Source: an uncultured Prevotellaceae bacterium (GTDB lineage: Bacteria; Bacteroidota; Bacteroidia; Bacteroidales; Bacteroidaceae). Taken from it: 33,414 nt of DNA. Positions 1 through 9,201 of the stretch are shown here, piece after piece. The notes below the pieces were generated by a model. That model had not been told where the DNA came from, did not search any database, and saw only the letters and a program-made list of their open reading frames with translations. Where the stretch lies: assembly GCA_947166655.1 (NCBI GenBank), contig CAMVFC010000027.1, positions 1 to 33,414 of the forward strand, in the 5' to 3' direction. Numbering within the stretch: position 1 is the stretch's first letter; each line of letters starts with the position of its first letter. The translations under genes were made by a program, and so were the position numbers.

Positions 1-62
1 AAAAACGAAGCGGAAAGTGAAAAAAGTGGGCGGCGAATGCTGTTTCATTCAAGGTTTTTGCT

Positions 63-70
63 TACCTTTG
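63..70 (+). promoter_or_regulatory. Bacteroidota -7 promoter box for purB
   Basis: The sequence TACCTTTG matches the Bacteroidota -7 consensus TAnnTTTG and lies 25 nt before the purB start codon. No clear TTTG -33 box is visible at the usual 19-20 nt spacing. The bases before it hold no recognisable gene. Confidence 0.6.
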
Positions 71-95
71 CGCCCGCTATTCATAAGAATGCGCT

Positions 96-1499
96 ATGGA
101 GCTTAACTCATTGACTGCTATTTCGCCCGTGGATGGGCGCTATCGTTCTAAGGCAGAAAGCCTTGACCGCTATTTCTCGGAATTTGCTCTTATCCGTTAC
201 CGCGTTCGCGTGGAAGTGGAATATTTCCTGTCCCTGAGCGAACTGGGTCTTCCCGGCTTCGACACGCTGGATGCAGCGTATCGTGAACCCGTGCGTCGTA
301 TCTACGTCGATTTCTCCGAAGCCGATGCGAAGCGCATCAAGGAGATAGAGTCCGTGACGAACCATGACGTCAAGGCTGTCGAATATTTCATCAAGGAAAA
401 GTTCGATGCCATCGAGAGTGCGATGTCGCAGAAAGGTGGCGGCCTGTCGCCCTTCAAGGAGTTTGTACATTTCGGCCTGACCTCGCAGGATATCAACAAC
501 ACCTCAGTTCCGCTCAGCATCAAGGAAGCCTGGGACGAGGTCTATGCACCGTGCCTGCGTCAGACGTGCCAGCAGCTGCAGGCGCTCTCTGCCGGATGGC
601 AGGAAGTGCCGATGCTGGCCCACACCCACGGCCAGCCAGCCTCGCCCACACGCCTGGGTAAGGAACTCTACGTCTTCGTGTGGCGTCTGCAGAATGTGCT
701 GTCGCAGGTGGACACCTTTGCCACGCTGACGGCCAAGTTCGGCGGTGCCACGGGCAACTTCAACGCCCACCACGTGGCCTATCCCGCTGTCGACTGGACG
801 CAGTGGAGCAACGACTTCCTGCGCCAGCGCCTCGGCTTGCAGCGTGAACTCTTCACCACGCAGATTTCCAACTACGACGGCCTGGCAGCTTTCTTCGACA
901 GCGTCCGTCGTCTCAACACTGTCCTCCTGGATCTTTGCCGCGACATCTGGCAGTACATCTCCATGGGCTATTTCCGCCAGCGCATCAAGGCCGGCGAGGT
1001 AGGCTCCAGCGCGATGCCCCACAAGGTGAACCCCATCGACTTCGAGAACGCCGAGGGCAACCTCGGTATCGCCAACGCTCTGCTGGCCCATCTGGCGCAG
1101 AAGTTGCCGGTGAGCCGTATGCAACGCGACCTGACCGACTCTACTGTGCTGCGCAACGTCGGCGTGCCTTTGGCACATGGCCTGATAGCCCTGCAGAGCA
1201 TACAGAAGGGCTTGGGCAAGCTTCAGCTTAACGAGGACGCCCTGCGCGCCGACCTCGAGCGCAACTGGGCCGTCGTCGCCGAAGGCATACAGACCATCCT
1301 GCGCCGCGAACACTACCCGCAACCCTACGAGACGCTGAAGGCGCTGACCCGCACGGGCAAGCCCATCAGCAAGGAGAGCATCCAGGAGTTCATCGATACG
1401 CTGGACGTCAGCGACAGCGTGCGCCAGGAGCTGCACGCCATCACCCCCGACAATTATCTGGGCACTGTATCTCCCGTGACGGGAGTCGCAGAGGCCTAA
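96..1499 (+). CDS. purB: Adenylosuccinate lyase PurB
   Basis: This 467-residue protein is a fumarase/aspartase-superfamily lyase. It cleaves SAICAR to AICAR and adenylosuccinate to AMP, releasing fumarate, in cytosolic purine synthesis. The superfamily signature GSSAMPHKVNP is present with SSAMPHK at residues 304-310; its serine is the likely catalytic base on the flexible loop. THGQPASPT at 177-185 supplies the conserved histidine region. Length is normal for the E. coli-type family. The ATG follows a Bacteroidota -7 box by 25 nt. The gene leads a probable operon with the pseudouridine synthase (46 nt gap) and asnS. A 372-codon antisense frame across its 3' half is a codon-bias shadow. Confidence 0.96.
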   Translation: MELNSLTAISPVDGRYRSKAESLDRYFSEFALIRYRVRVEVEYFLSLSELGLPGFDTLDAAYREPVRRIYVDFSEADAKRIKEIESVTNHDVKAVEYFIKEKFDAIESAMSQKGGGLSPFKEFVHFGLTSQDINNTSVPLSIKEAWDEVYAPCLRQTCQQLQALSAGWQEVPMLAHTHGQPASPTRLGKELYVFVWRLQNVLSQVDTFATLTAKFGGATGNFNAHHVAYPAVDWTQWSNDFLRQRLGLQRELFTTQISNYDGLAAFFDSVRRLNTVLLDLCRDIWQYISMGYFRQRIKAGEVGSSAMPHKVNPIDFENAEGNLGIANALLAHLAQKLPVSRMQRDLTDSTVLRNVGVPLAHGLIALQSIQKGLGKLQLNEDALRADLERNWAVVAEGIQTILRREHYPQPYETLKALTRTGKPISKESIQEFIDTLDVSDSVRQELHAITPDNYLGTVSPVTGVAEA

Positions 1500-1545
1500 T
1501 TCATTAACCATACCTATTTTATTATTTTTCAGACCATAAACGTTT

Positions 1546-2931
1546 ATGGAAAACAATGATGAAAAGTGGCGCGAGAGTTTCGCAGCCAACGAGGGAAACA
1601 ACGAACACCGTGAAGGTTTCAATCCCTCTTTTAACAGAGAACAGAATCATGGCTATGGCGCCCAGGGCCGCACTCCGCGTCCCCGCATCCAGCGCCCCGT
1701 CTATGGAAGCACAGCCGACGGCGAACGTCGTACCTATCAGCCCCGTCCCTACCAGCAGCGCGAGGGCGGCTACGGGCAGCAGCGCGAAGGCGGCTACCAG
1801 CAGCGTCCCTATCAGCAGCGCGAAGGCGGCTACCAACAGCGCCCCTATCAGCAGCGCGAGGGTGGCTATCAGCAGCGTCCCTACCAGCGCGAGGAAGGCT
1901 ACCAGCAGCGTGGCGGCTACGGCCAGCAGCGCGAAGGTGGCTATCAGCAGCGTCCCTACCAGCAGCGTGAAGGCGGCTACGGTCAGCAGCGCAGCGGCTA
2001 CGGCCAGCAGCGTGGCGGCTATGGTCAGCAGCGCGGTGGCTATCAGCAGCGCGGCGGCTACGGCCAGCAGCGTGGAGGCTATCAGCAGCGTGGCGGCTAC
2101 GGCCAGCAGCGTGGATTCGGCGGCCCCCGTCAGCGCACGGCCGGCTATGACCCCAATGCCAAATACAGCTTCAAGAAGCGCATCGAATATTCCGAGGCCC
2201 ACATAGACCCCGAAGCACCCATCCGTCTGAACAAGTTCCTCGCCAATGCCGGCGTCTGCTCGCGTCGCGAGGCCGATACGTTCATCGAGGCTGGAGTCGT
2301 CAGCGTCAATGGCGTCGTCGTCACCGAGCTCGGCACGAAAGTGAAACGTTCCGACGAGGTGAAGTTCCACGACCAGCCTGTGCGCATCGAGAAGAAGGTT
2401 TACGTGCTGCTGAACAAGCCCAAGGACTACGTCACCACCAGCGATGATCCGCAGAACCGCAAGACCGTCATGGAACTCGTCAAGGACGCCTGCCCCGAAC
2501 GTATCTATCCCGTAGGTCGTCTGGACCGTAACACCACAGGCGTGCTCCTGCTGACCAACGACGGTGAACTGGCCAGCAAGCTGACCCACCCGCAGTTCTT
2601 GAAGAAGAAGATCTACCACGTGTACACCGACAAGAACGTCACGGCAGCCGATATGCGGCAGATAGCAGAAGGCATCATGCTGGAGGACGGCGAGATTCAT
2701 GCCGACGCTATTGACTACGCATCGCCGACGGACAAGAAGCAGGTGGGCATCGAGATTCACAGTGGCCGCAACCGCATCGTGCGTCGCATCTTCGAGCATC
2801 TCGGCTATCACGTCACTAAACTGGACCGCACCCTCTTCGCCGGTCTCACCAAGAAGAACCTCAAGCGTGGCGACTGGCGCTACCTCACCGAGAAGGAAGT
2901 CGAGATGCTGCGCATGGGAGCGTTCGAATAA
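1546..2931 (+). CDS. RsuA/RluB-family pseudouridine synthase with N-terminal repeat tail
   Basis: The C-terminal part (about residue 226 to 461) is a standard RsuA/RluB/RluE/RluF-type rRNA pseudouridine synthase. It has an S4 RNA-binding domain starting at [19 protein letters not shown] (226-244) and the catalytic motif [16 protein letters not shown], with the likely nucleophilic Asp at D327. RluB-like, modifying 23S rRNA, is the likeliest assignment, but the target base cannot be read from sequence. The first ~225 residues are unusual: about residues 63-192 are tandem [12 protein letters not shown] and GQQRGGY blocks, so the tail is strongly basic and aromatic. Such a tail should be disordered and bind RNA (inference). 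The gene follows purB by 46 nt and precedes asnS. Confidence 0.9.
   Translation: MENNDEKWRESFAANEGNNEHREGFNPSFNREQNHGYGAQGRTPRPRIQRPVYGSTADGERRTYQPRPYQQREGGYGQQREGGYQQRPYQQREGGYQQRPYQQREGGYQQRPYQREEGYQQRGGYGQQREGGYQQRPYQQREGGYGQQRSGYGQQRGGYGQQRGGYQQRGGYGQQRGGYQQRGGYGQQRGFGGPRQRTAGYDPNAKYSFKKRIEYSEAHIDPEAPIRLNKFLANAGVCSRREADTFIEAGVVSVNGVVVTELGTKVKRSDEVKFHDQPVRIEKKVYVLLNKPKDYVTTSDDPQNRKTVMELVKDACPERIYPVGRLDRNTTGVLLLTNDGELASKLTHPQFLKKKIYHVYTDKNVTAADMRQIAEGIMLEDGEIHADAIDYASPTDKKQVGIEIHSGRNRIVRRIFEHLGYHVTKLDRTLFAGLTKKNLKRGDWRYLTEKEVEMLRMGAFE
1735..2120 (+). repeat. In-frame tandem repeat encoding [19 protein letters not shown]
   Basis: Degenerate units of 15-24 nt, built on CAGCAGCGC followed by GAAGGCGGCTAC or CCCTAT, repeat without frame change inside the pseudouridine synthase gene. 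The 5' half is rich in [12 protein letters not shown] and the 3' half shifts to GQQRGGY. All units are multiples of 3 nt, so slippage would change tail length without breaking the enzyme. Confidence 0.9.
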
Positions 2932-3001
2932 AGAGGGAAAAGAATCGTCAGGAAAAACCTACAGAGACATGAAAGGTTTGACCTATAAAATAGAAAATCA
3001 A

Positions 3002-4435
3002 ATGAAAAGAACAAAGATAATAGATCTCCTCGCTGCCCAACCCGGGCAGGAAGTCTGTGCCAAAGGTTGGGTGCGTTCCCACCGTGGCTCGAAGAACGTT
3101 GACTTCATCGCCCTTAACGACGGAAGCACTATCAAGAACATTCAGGTGGTGGCCGATGCGGAGAAGTTCGAGGAGGAACTGATGAAGCAAGTCACCACTG
3201 GTGCTTGCCTCAGTGTCGAAGGACAGCTCGTCGAGAGTGTGGGCAGCGGACAGGCCGTTGAGATCCAGGCTTCGAAGATAGAAGTGCTCGGACAGTGCGG
3301 CGCCGACTATCCCATGCAGAAGAAGGGACAGAGTTTTGAGTACATGCGTCAGTTCGCGCACATGCGCCTGCGTACTAATACTTTTGGTGCTGTCATGCGC
3401 ATCCGTCACAACATGGCCATGGCCATCCACACCTACTTCCACGAGCATGGCTTCTTCTATTTCCATACGCCGCTCATCACTGCCTCCGACTGCGAGGGTG
3501 CCGGCAACATGTTCCAGGTGACAACCAAGAACCTCTACGACCTGAAAAAGGACGAGAACGGCAAGATCATCTACGATGACGACTTCTTCGGTGAGCAGAC
3601 CAGCCTCACCGTGAGCGGACAGCTCGAGGGCGAACTGGGCGCCACGGCACTCGGAGCCATCTATACCTTCGGCCCCACTTTCCGTGCAGAGAACTCCAAT
3701 ACGCCGCGCCACCTGGCAGAGTTCTGGATGATCGAGCCCGAAGTGGCCTTCCTGGATCAGGAGGAACTCATGGACCTCGAGGAAGACTTCATCAAGTACT
3801 GTGTCCGCTGGGCCCTCGACCACTGTCAGGACGATCTTGAGTTCCTTAATAAGATGATCGACAAGACCCTCATCGCGCGGCTGCAGGGCGTGCTCAACGA
3901 GACCTTTGTCCGCCTGCCTTACACCGAGGGTATCCGCATCCTGCAGGAAGCCATCAAGAACGGTAAGAAGTTCGAGTTCCCCTGCAACTGGGGCGACGAC
4001 CTGGCCAGCGAGCACGAACGCTACCTCGTCGAGGAACACTTCAAGAAGCCTGTCATCATGACCGACTATCCCACTGCCATCAAGTCCTTCTACATGAAGC
4101 AGAATGCAGCGCAGGGCGAGGGTAGCGTGGGCTACCGCGGTTGTGTGGCTCCCGGCCCCACCATGCAGGGCACCGACGTCCTTTTCCCCGCCATCGGCGA
4201 AATCATCGGCGGCAGCGTCCGCGAAGAGAACCTCGACAAACTGCAGGGCGAGATCGACCGTCGCCACATGGACACCACTCACTTGGAATGGTATCTCGAC
4301 ACACGCCGCTGGGGCAGCTGCCCCCACGCAGGCTTCGGCCTCGGCTTCGAGCGTCTCATTCTCTTCGTGACAGGTATGCAGAACATCCGCGACGTCATCC
4401 CCTTCCCCCGCACGCCGAAGAACGCTATGTTCTAA
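3002..4435 (+). CDS. asnS: Asparaginyl-tRNA synthetase AsnS
   Basis: This class IIb aminoacyl-tRNA synthetase charges tRNA-Asn. An N-terminal OB-fold anticodon-binding domain ([20 protein letters not shown], from residue 17) is followed by the catalytic core. Class II motif 2 has [15 protein letters not shown] with Arg at 228, and motif 3 is GFGLGFERL (444-452) with Arg at 451. The C-terminus, [11 protein letters not shown], is typical of AsnRS. The start at 3002 gives 477 residues, close to the family norm. An in-frame ATG at 2969 would add 11 residues and cannot be excluded. No strong terminator was seen after the stop. Confidence 0.96.
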   Translation: MKRTKIIDLLAAQPGQEVCAKGWVRSHRGSKNVDFIALNDGSTIKNIQVVADAEKFEEELMKQVTTGACLSVEGQLVESVGSGQAVEIQASKIEVLGQCGADYPMQKKGQSFEYMRQFAHMRLRTNTFGAVMRIRHNMAMAIHTYFHEHGFFYFHTPLITASDCEGAGNMFQVTTKNLYDLKKDENGKIIYDDDFFGEQTSLTVSGQLEGELGATALGAIYTFGPTFRAENSNTPRHLAEFWMIEPEVAFLDQEELMDLEEDFIKYCVRWALDHCQDDLEFLNKMIDKTLIARLQGVLNETFVRLPYTEGIRILQEAIKNGKKFEFPCNWGDDLASEHERYLVEEHFKKPVIMTDYPTAIKSFYMKQNAAQGEGSVGYRGCVAPGPTMQGTDVLFPAIGEIIGGSVREENLDKLQGEIDRRHMDTTHLEWYLDTRRWGSCPHAGFGLGFERLILFVTGMQNIRDVIPFPRTPKNAMF

Positions 4436-4531
4436 CGGCCATGCAGTTTGTTTCCAATCATAGTATATGCAGGTGAATGGGGCCATAGCACCTCTTTCAT
4501 CTGCTTTTTACATTTTTCTGTAGACAAAACG

Positions 4532-4561
4532 TTGCAGTTAAGGAAAACTTTTGCACTTTTG
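4532..4561 (+). promoter_or_regulatory. Putative promoter for the cytidylate-kinase-like pair
   Basis: TTG at 4532-4534 is followed after 19 nt by CACTTTTG at 4554-4561, one mismatch from the Bacteroidota -7 consensus TAnnTTTG. It lies 65 nt before the first kinase-like gene, within the 191 nt gap after asnS. Confidence 0.4.
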
Positions 4562-4626
4562 CAACTGTATTCCCTTTATGCATATCAATAAAGTCAAGAA
4601 TTAGAACCCAACAACAAGACACCAAT

Positions 4627-5286
4627 ATGAAGAAAAGTGAGAAATTTGTAATTACCATCAACCGTGAATTGGGGAGTGGCGGCCGTACCGTGGGACGTAA
4701 GTTGGCAGAACGCCTGGGCGTGAGTTTCTACGACAAAGCGGTTCTTGGTGTCATGAAGGACAGGTATAACCTCTCGGCAGAGAAAATCGAGCGCCTGAAA
4801 GGGACGGGACACGGCAAGTGGATTGACGTTAAACACACAGTGACGGGTGACAAAGGCATTGAGATTGTCACCGAGCGGTATTATAAGGTGGACCCGGGCA
4901 GTGAACAGGCTCATGAGACGACCGAGGAAATGTTTCGCACTGAGACAGAGATTCTGACAGCTCTCGCCGAGGAAGAATCGTGTGTCGTGGCCGGGCGTAG
5001 CAGCTTCTATGTCTTCCGGGACCATCCGAACCACCTGAACATTCTTATTCAGGCCTCTCTTCCCCATCGAATCGCTCGATTGATGCGCAAGCAGAACCTG
5101 ACAGAAGAACAGGCGCGACGAGCTATAGATGCTGTGGACAGGATGCGCGAGAACTATGTCAGCGCCTTCACCGGCACCTCGCGTTATGATGCCCGTAACT
5201 ACCATTTGCTCATCTCCATGGATGACTTGAGTGAGGATGATGCAGTGAACATTATCATGGACTATATCGACTGTTCCAATAAGTAA
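4627..5286 (+). CDS. Cytidylate kinase-like family protein (first paralogue)
   Basis: This 219-residue P-loop protein resembles the cytidylate_kin2 (Cmk-like) family. ITINRELGSGGRTVGRKLAE at residues 9-28 contains GSGGRTVG where canonical kinases have GxxGxGKS/T, a variant seen in this family. ETEILTALAEEESCVVAGRSSFYV and the Arg-rich lid-like stretch RIARLMRKQNLTEEQARRAID resemble nucleoside monophosphate kinases, and SRYDARNYHL lies near the end. The substrate is unproven; housekeeping Cmk is a different, canonical subfamily. A close paralogue follows 12 nt after the stop, so the two are almost certainly cotranscribed. Confidence 0.8.
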   Translation: MKKSEKFVITINRELGSGGRTVGRKLAERLGVSFYDKAVLGVMKDRYNLSAEKIERLKGTGHGKWIDVKHTVTGDKGIEIVTERYYKVDPGSEQAHETTEEMFRTETEILTALAEEESCVVAGRSSFYVFRDHPNHLNILIQASLPHRIARLMRKQNLTEEQARRAIDAVDRMRENYVSAFTGTSRYDARNYHLLISMDDLSEDDAVNIIMDYIDCSNK

Positions 5287-5298
5287 TATCTTATCAGG

Positions 5299-5967
5299 AT
5301 GGACAGGACTCAGATTTTTATCGTCACCATCAACCGCGAGCTGGGCAGCGGCGGACGCACAGTAGGGCGTATCGTGGCCCAGCGACTCGGCGTGCCCTTC
5401 TATGACAAGGCTATCATCCAGGCGCTGACGGCAAAATACCAGTTGAGCGTAGAGGAAATCGAGCGCATCAAGGGGCGCAAGCACACTTGGTGGGCCGACT
5501 TCAAGCGTGCCATGGACTTCGGTGCAGGGCTGAATGCCTCACAGTATTACTATCCTCAGGCTCGCCCCGGCGACTTGCCCGACGCATTGACCACCGATGA
5601 GATGTTTCAGACCGAGCAAGAAGTGCTTCAGGGCATTGCTGCCGACGAGTCGTGTGTGGTGGCTGGGCGTTGCGGCTTCTTCATATTCCGTGAGCATCCC
5701 AACCATCTGAGTGTGCTCATCCAGGCTTCCATGGAACACCGCGTGGAGCGCGTGGCGCGCAAGCAGAATCTTTCTGTGGAAGAGGCACGGCGGGTCATTC
5801 TGCATGTGGATGAGATGCGCGAGAACTACGTGAAGAAATACACAGGCACATCGCGCTATGATGCACGCAACTACGATCTCGTTCTGCGAGCCGACGGTAA
5901 AACGGAGGAGGAACTGGCCGAGTGTATCCTGCAGTTCTCCAAAAATAGCGATGCTGGGCGGTCGTAA
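5299..5967 (+). CDS. Cytidylate kinase-like family protein (second paralogue)
   Basis: This 222-residue protein parallels the preceding gene along its whole length. Shared blocks include TINRELGSGGRTVG (residues 10-23), FYDKA, ESCVVAGR, FREHPNHL, the MRENYV stretch and GTSRYDARNY. The central segment differs: this copy has HTWWADFKRAMDFGAGL in place of the first copy's HGKWIDVKHTVTGDKG, which suggests divergence in substrate or partner. The P-loop again lacks the usual GKS/T lysine. The simplest reading is an old tandem duplication kept as a pair, possibly forming a heteromer (inference). No terminator is evident before the next gene. Confidence 0.8.
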   Translation: MDRTQIFIVTINRELGSGGRTVGRIVAQRLGVPFYDKAIIQALTAKYQLSVEEIERIKGRKHTWWADFKRAMDFGAGLNASQYYYPQARPGDLPDALTTDEMFQTEQEVLQGIAADESCVVAGRCGFFIFREHPNHLSVLIQASMEHRVERVARKQNLSVEEARRVILHVDEMRENYVKKYTGTSRYDARNYDLVLRADGKTEEELAECILQFSKNSDAGRS

Positions 5968-6034
5968 GAAAAAGGAATCATCAGAGGAACTGCCGTTATA
6001 TCCTATATATTAATTATATTTTGTGTGCTAAGAT

Positions 6035-6643
6035 ATGATGAAGAAGAATCACAACCCATTGAAGCTGTCCGGTAGAGTTGTCGCTTTGCTGGGAGCACTC
6101 GTCATCGCCGTGATGACAGTTCAGGCACAAAAACATTTTGCGGGCCGCGTTTATCAGGTCGCAAATGTCTTTGATGACGGCATGTATGATGAGATTGAAA
6201 AGGAATTTTCATCGATGAAGTCGCAGGTGATTGCCAAGTTCGAAGAGAAGAAAGGCCGCAAGCCGAATGCCAAGGAGATGGCCGAGTTAGAGGAAAAAAT
6301 GGCCGAGGGCCGTAAAAAAATTGAGGCTATGAAGCAAGGTATGAAGATGGGCATCACGATGGAATTCACAACTGAAAAGGATGTCGTGACAAAGACCGAC
6401 ATGAAATTCAGCGATGAGGCGCTGAAGTCCGCGGGCATAGGATGGCTGAAGCGCAAAGCCATGAGAGCGGCATTAGCACTCGCGCCTAAGTCGGAGAAGA
6501 GCACCTACATGCTTAATGGCAACCTCCTTATCCTCACCGACAGCGACGGCGAAAAGGATACGCTCAAGATGAGTAGCGATGAAAAATTCATCTATACACA
6601 GCTGGACGAGAAGACAAAGTTCAAGCTGACGAGAAAGAAGTAA
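6035..6643 (+). CDS. Small exported protein of unknown function
   Basis: The 202-residue product is not recognised. Residues ~13-32 form a hydrophobic stretch ending in TVQAQ, a good signal peptide with cleavage after AQA or AQ, so the mature ~170-residue protein is probably periplasmic or outer-membrane facing. Residues ~50-85 are rich in Lys, Glu and Met and likely form a helix or short coiled coil. The C-terminal half (KSTYMLNGNLLILTDSDGEKDTL) looks like short beta strands and resembles small lipocalin-like Bacteroidota proteins, but this is weak. A second ATG three bases downstream is equally possible. A strong hairpin ends the unit about 107 nt after the stop. Confidence 0.75.
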   Translation: MMKKNHNPLKLSGRVVALLGALVIAVMTVQAQKHFAGRVYQVANVFDDGMYDEIEKEFSSMKSQVIAKFEEKKGRKPNAKEMAELEEKMAEGRKKIEAMKQGMKMGITMEFTTEKDVVTKTDMKFSDEALKSAGIGWLKRKAMRAALALAPKSEKSTYMLNGNLLILTDSDGEKDTLKMSSDEKFIYTQLDEKTKFKLTRKK

Positions 6644-6750
6644 TCAGCGTCAAAACGTCTCTGCGTATAGAGCTTCGCACGTTCTGCATAACAAATGAAT
6701 GTGAAGCGAGGCATCAGTGCTTCAGGAGGGAGCATAGAGATCCTGTTATA

Positions 6751-6782
6751 GTGCGACGGAACCCTTTGTGGTTCCGCCGCAC
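6751..6782 (+). terminator. Hairpin terminator
   Basis: GTGCGACGGAACC (6751-6763) pairs with GGTTCCGCCGCAC (6770-6782) across a 6-nt loop, with one A/C mismatch in 13 positions. The tail is TGCTTT, so the U-tract is weak, but the position downstream of the exported-protein gene fits transcription termination. Confidence 0.7.
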
Positions 6783-6788
6783 TGCTTT

Positions 6789-6987
6789 AACCCAGATCGG
6801 TCATTAGACCAATATAAGGGCTATCAACGTTTATCTTCATTATTTATTGCAGTGATAAGACCCTCTGTTTTGGCATCTTTTCGCTTTTTACTCAGTTACA
6901 ATGCCCGCATTGCTCCTTCGTTCAAAGCAAAAAGACTGCTCAAAACATAGGGCCTTCTCACTACAATTCTAATGACCGATCTGGGTT
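6789..6987 (+). mobile_element. Inverted-repeat-bounded intergenic element, copy 1 (MITE-like)
   Basis: A perfect 19-bp inverted repeat, AACCCAGATCGGTCATTAG at 6789-6807 against its complement at 6969-6987, bounds a 199-bp segment. The interior aligns to a second copy at 12295-12511 in the opposite orientation. The best shared block is about 48 nt from 6899, starting with the dyad CAATGCCCGCATTG. One frame reads NARIAPSFKAKRLLKT and then TAG. No transposase is encoded and no clear target duplication was seen. The remaining 6988-7070 stretch shows nothing recognisable. Confidence 0.75.
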
Positions 6988-7125
6988 TATGCCATAGGTC
7001 CAACGGCTATAGGGCGGCGCCAGAAGGGATTCCGCTTTCGTCGGGGCCGCAGGCCATGCAGGCACAATATCATGGGATTAGGAAAAATAATGCGGTTGTT
7101 CTGCTGTTATCTCATCGAAAAGTTG

Positions 7126-7133
7126 TACCTTTG
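7126..7133 (+). promoter_or_regulatory. Bacteroidota -7 promoter box for the GH51 gene
   Basis: TACCTTTG fits the TAnnTTTG consensus 37 nt before the ATG at 7171. It supports the 7171 start over an in-frame ATG at 7072, which would lie upstream of the promoter. No convincing -33 box is visible. Confidence 0.6.
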
Positions 7134-7170
7134 CGGCACGAAACACATTAAAGCACCTTTTTTGATACGT

Positions 7171-9198
7171 ATGAAAAAGTTACTGAGAACCCTCTTGTGT
7201 GCAGCGTTTCCGCTGGCCGCTGTGTCTGTACAGGCACAGGAAACTGTGATTAACGTTAATGCCAAGAAGGCCGGTGCGGCTATTCAGCCGACGATGTACG
7301 GCATCTTCTTCGAAGACATCAACTTCGCAGCCGATGGCGGTCTGTATGCCGAGCTGCTGAAGAACCGCAGTTTCGAGTTTTCACCCGACCATCTGATGGG
7401 CTGGAAGGCCTTTGGAAAGGTAGAAATCAAGAACGACGGTCCCTTCGACAAGAACCCGCACTATGCACGTTTGAGCTCCATGGGGCATCGCGACCTCTGG
7501 ACGGGTCTGCAGAACGAGGGTTTCTTCGGCATCGGTCTGCATAAAGATGCTGAATACCGTTTCTCCCTGTATGCACGCGTTCCCGAGGGTGGGCAACAGA
7601 TGCTGCGCGTTCAGTTTGTTGACCAGAACACAATGGCCGAGCATCAGGAATTTGCTGGCGTGGACGTCAAGGTGGATAGCCGTGAGTGGAAAAAGTACAC
7701 TGTCACGCTGAAGTCGCCGCGCACCATTGAAAAGGCCAACCTCCGCATCTTCCTCTGCGAACCCAACGGACGCAGCGGACGCGGCACTGTCGACGTGGAG
7801 CACGTATCGCTTTTCCCTGTGGACACCTATAAGGGCCATGAGAATGGTATGCGCAAGGATGTCGCTCAGGCACTGGAGGATCTACATCCCGGTGTGTTCC
7901 GCTTCCCTGGCGGCTGTATCGTCGAAGGTACAACACTCGACCTGCGCTACAAATGGAAGAACACCGTGGGTCCCGTGGAGAACCGTCCGCTGAACAAGAA
8001 CCGCTGGGAGAACACCTTTACCTATCGCTACTTCCCTGACTATTTCCAGAGCTATGGCCTCGGCTTCTTCGAATACTTCCAACTTGCCGAGGAGATTGGT
8101 GCCGAGCCGCTGCCCGTGCTGAGCGTAGGCCTGAGCTGTCAGTTCCAGAACGACCGTGAGGACCAGCATGCTGCCTGCACCAAAGAAGGCCTGCAGGAGT
8201 TCATCGATGACTGTATCGACCTCATCGATTTTGCTAACGGCGACCCTGCCAAGAACAAGTGGGCCAAGCTGCGTGCAGACATGGGTCACCCCGCTCCCTT
8301 CAACCTGAAGTTCCTCGCCATCGGCAACGAGCAGTGGGAGCAGCCCTACTTCGACCGTCTGGCTATCATCGCCCCCGAAGTGCGCAAGGTGCATCCCGAA
8401 ATCAAACTCATCGGCACCAGTGGTCCGAATGCCGAGGACGACCACTTCCGCAACGGTTGGAAGGCAATGCGTGAGCTGAAGGCTGACCTTGTCGACGAAC
8501 ATTACTACCGCGACGTCAAGTGGTTCAAGAACTCGATGAACCGCTACGACGGCTATGACCGCAAGGGACCGAAGGTCTTCGCAGGCGAATGGGCCTGCCA
8601 CGACCGCGGCAAGAAATATAACCACGCTGGGGCCAGCATCTACGAGGCTGCCTTTATGACCAACCTGGAGCGCAATGCCGACATCGTACACATGGCTACT
8701 TACGCACCTCTCTTCTCGCATGTCGAAGGATGGCAGTGGCGTCCCGACCTCATCTGGTACGACAACCTCTCCACAGCCCGCACCGCCAGCTACTACGTTC
8801 AGCAGCTGTATATGCTCAACCGCGGCACGAATGTCCTGCCGACGACCCTCAGCATCGATGGCGGCAAGCCCGCAGCCAATCCTGTGCCCGAGGGCGAGGA
8901 TGGCGTCTTCGCCTCCAGCGTTCTGGACAAGCAGAAGAATGAAATCATCGTGAAAGTTATCAACACGACGGAAAAGGTGCAGGACATTAACATCTGTCTG
9001 AACGGCCTTAAGGCCAAGGCCCTGCCCGTCAGTGCCGAGGTGACTACGCTCAACTGCGCCGACTACGATGCCGAGAACATGCCCGGCAAGCCCGAAGTGG
9101 TGACTCCTCGCACGACAATCGCTGTGATGTCTGGAGCCTCCCTCAAGGCTGCGCTGCCTGCCAAGACCTTTGCGCTGTACAAACTGAAACTGAATTAG
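7171..9198 (+). CDS. Secreted alpha-L-arabinofuranosidase, GH51
   Basis: This enzyme is predicted to remove terminal alpha-L-arabinofuranosyl residues from arabinoxylan, arabinan or related hemicelluloses. The signal peptide MKKLLRTLLCAAFPLAAVSVQ (residues 1-21) ends at AQA. MYGIFFEDINFAADGGLYAELLKNRSFEF is the GH51 N-terminal signature, followed by a CBM4/9-like beta region (~80-215). The (beta/alpha)8 domain carries AIGNEQWEQPYF with the likely acid/base E387, and FAGEWACHDRG with the likely nucleophile E473. A C-terminal beta-sandwich completes the 675-residue protein. There is no SusC/SusD pair or regulator nearby, so this is not a typical polysaccharide utilisation locus. The next gene starts 3 nt after the stop. 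Confidence 0.92.
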   Translation: MKKLLRTLLCAAFPLAAVSVQAQETVINVNAKKAGAAIQPTMYGIFFEDINFAADGGLYAELLKNRSFEFSPDHLMGWKAFGKVEIKNDGPFDKNPHYARLSSMGHRDLWTGLQNEGFFGIGLHKDAEYRFSLYARVPEGGQQMLRVQFVDQNTMAEHQEFAGVDVKVDSREWKKYTVTLKSPRTIEKANLRIFLCEPNGRSGRGTVDVEHVSLFPVDTYKGHENGMRKDVAQALEDLHPGVFRFPGGCIVEGTTLDLRYKWKNTVGPVENRPLNKNRWENTFTYRYFPDYFQSYGLGFFEYFQLAEEIGAEPLPVLSVGLSCQFQNDREDQHAACTKEGLQEFIDDCIDLIDFANGDPAKNKWAKLRADMGHPAPFNLKFLAIGNEQWEQPYFDRLAIIAPEVRKVHPEIKLIGTSGPNAEDDHFRNGWKAMRELKADLVDEHYYRDVKWFKNSMNRYDGYDRKGPKVFAGEWACHDRGKKYNHAGASIYEAAFMTNLERNADIVHMATYAPLFSHVEGWQWRPDLIWYDNLSTARTASYYVQQLYMLNRGTNVLPTTLSIDGGKPAANPVPEGEDGVFASSVLDKQKNEIIVKVINTTEKVQDINICLNGLKAKALPVSAEVTTLNCADYDAENMPGKPEVVTPRTTIAVMSGASLKAALPAKTFALYKLKLN

Positions 9199-9201
9199 CC
9201 T

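Noticed and set aside
1522..2811. Minus-strand frame with Leu/Ala/Val repeats resembling membrane helices
   Set aside because: It is the reverse reading of the QQREGGY repeat in the pseudouridine synthase gene; the regularity comes from the DNA repeat.
2948..4486. 512-codon minus-strand frame opposite asnS, with similar ones opposite purB (504-1622), GH51 (7882-9279) and porU (30581-32023)
   Set aside because: All lie in the frame complementary to highly biased genes, and none has a start signal, family resemblance or promoter.
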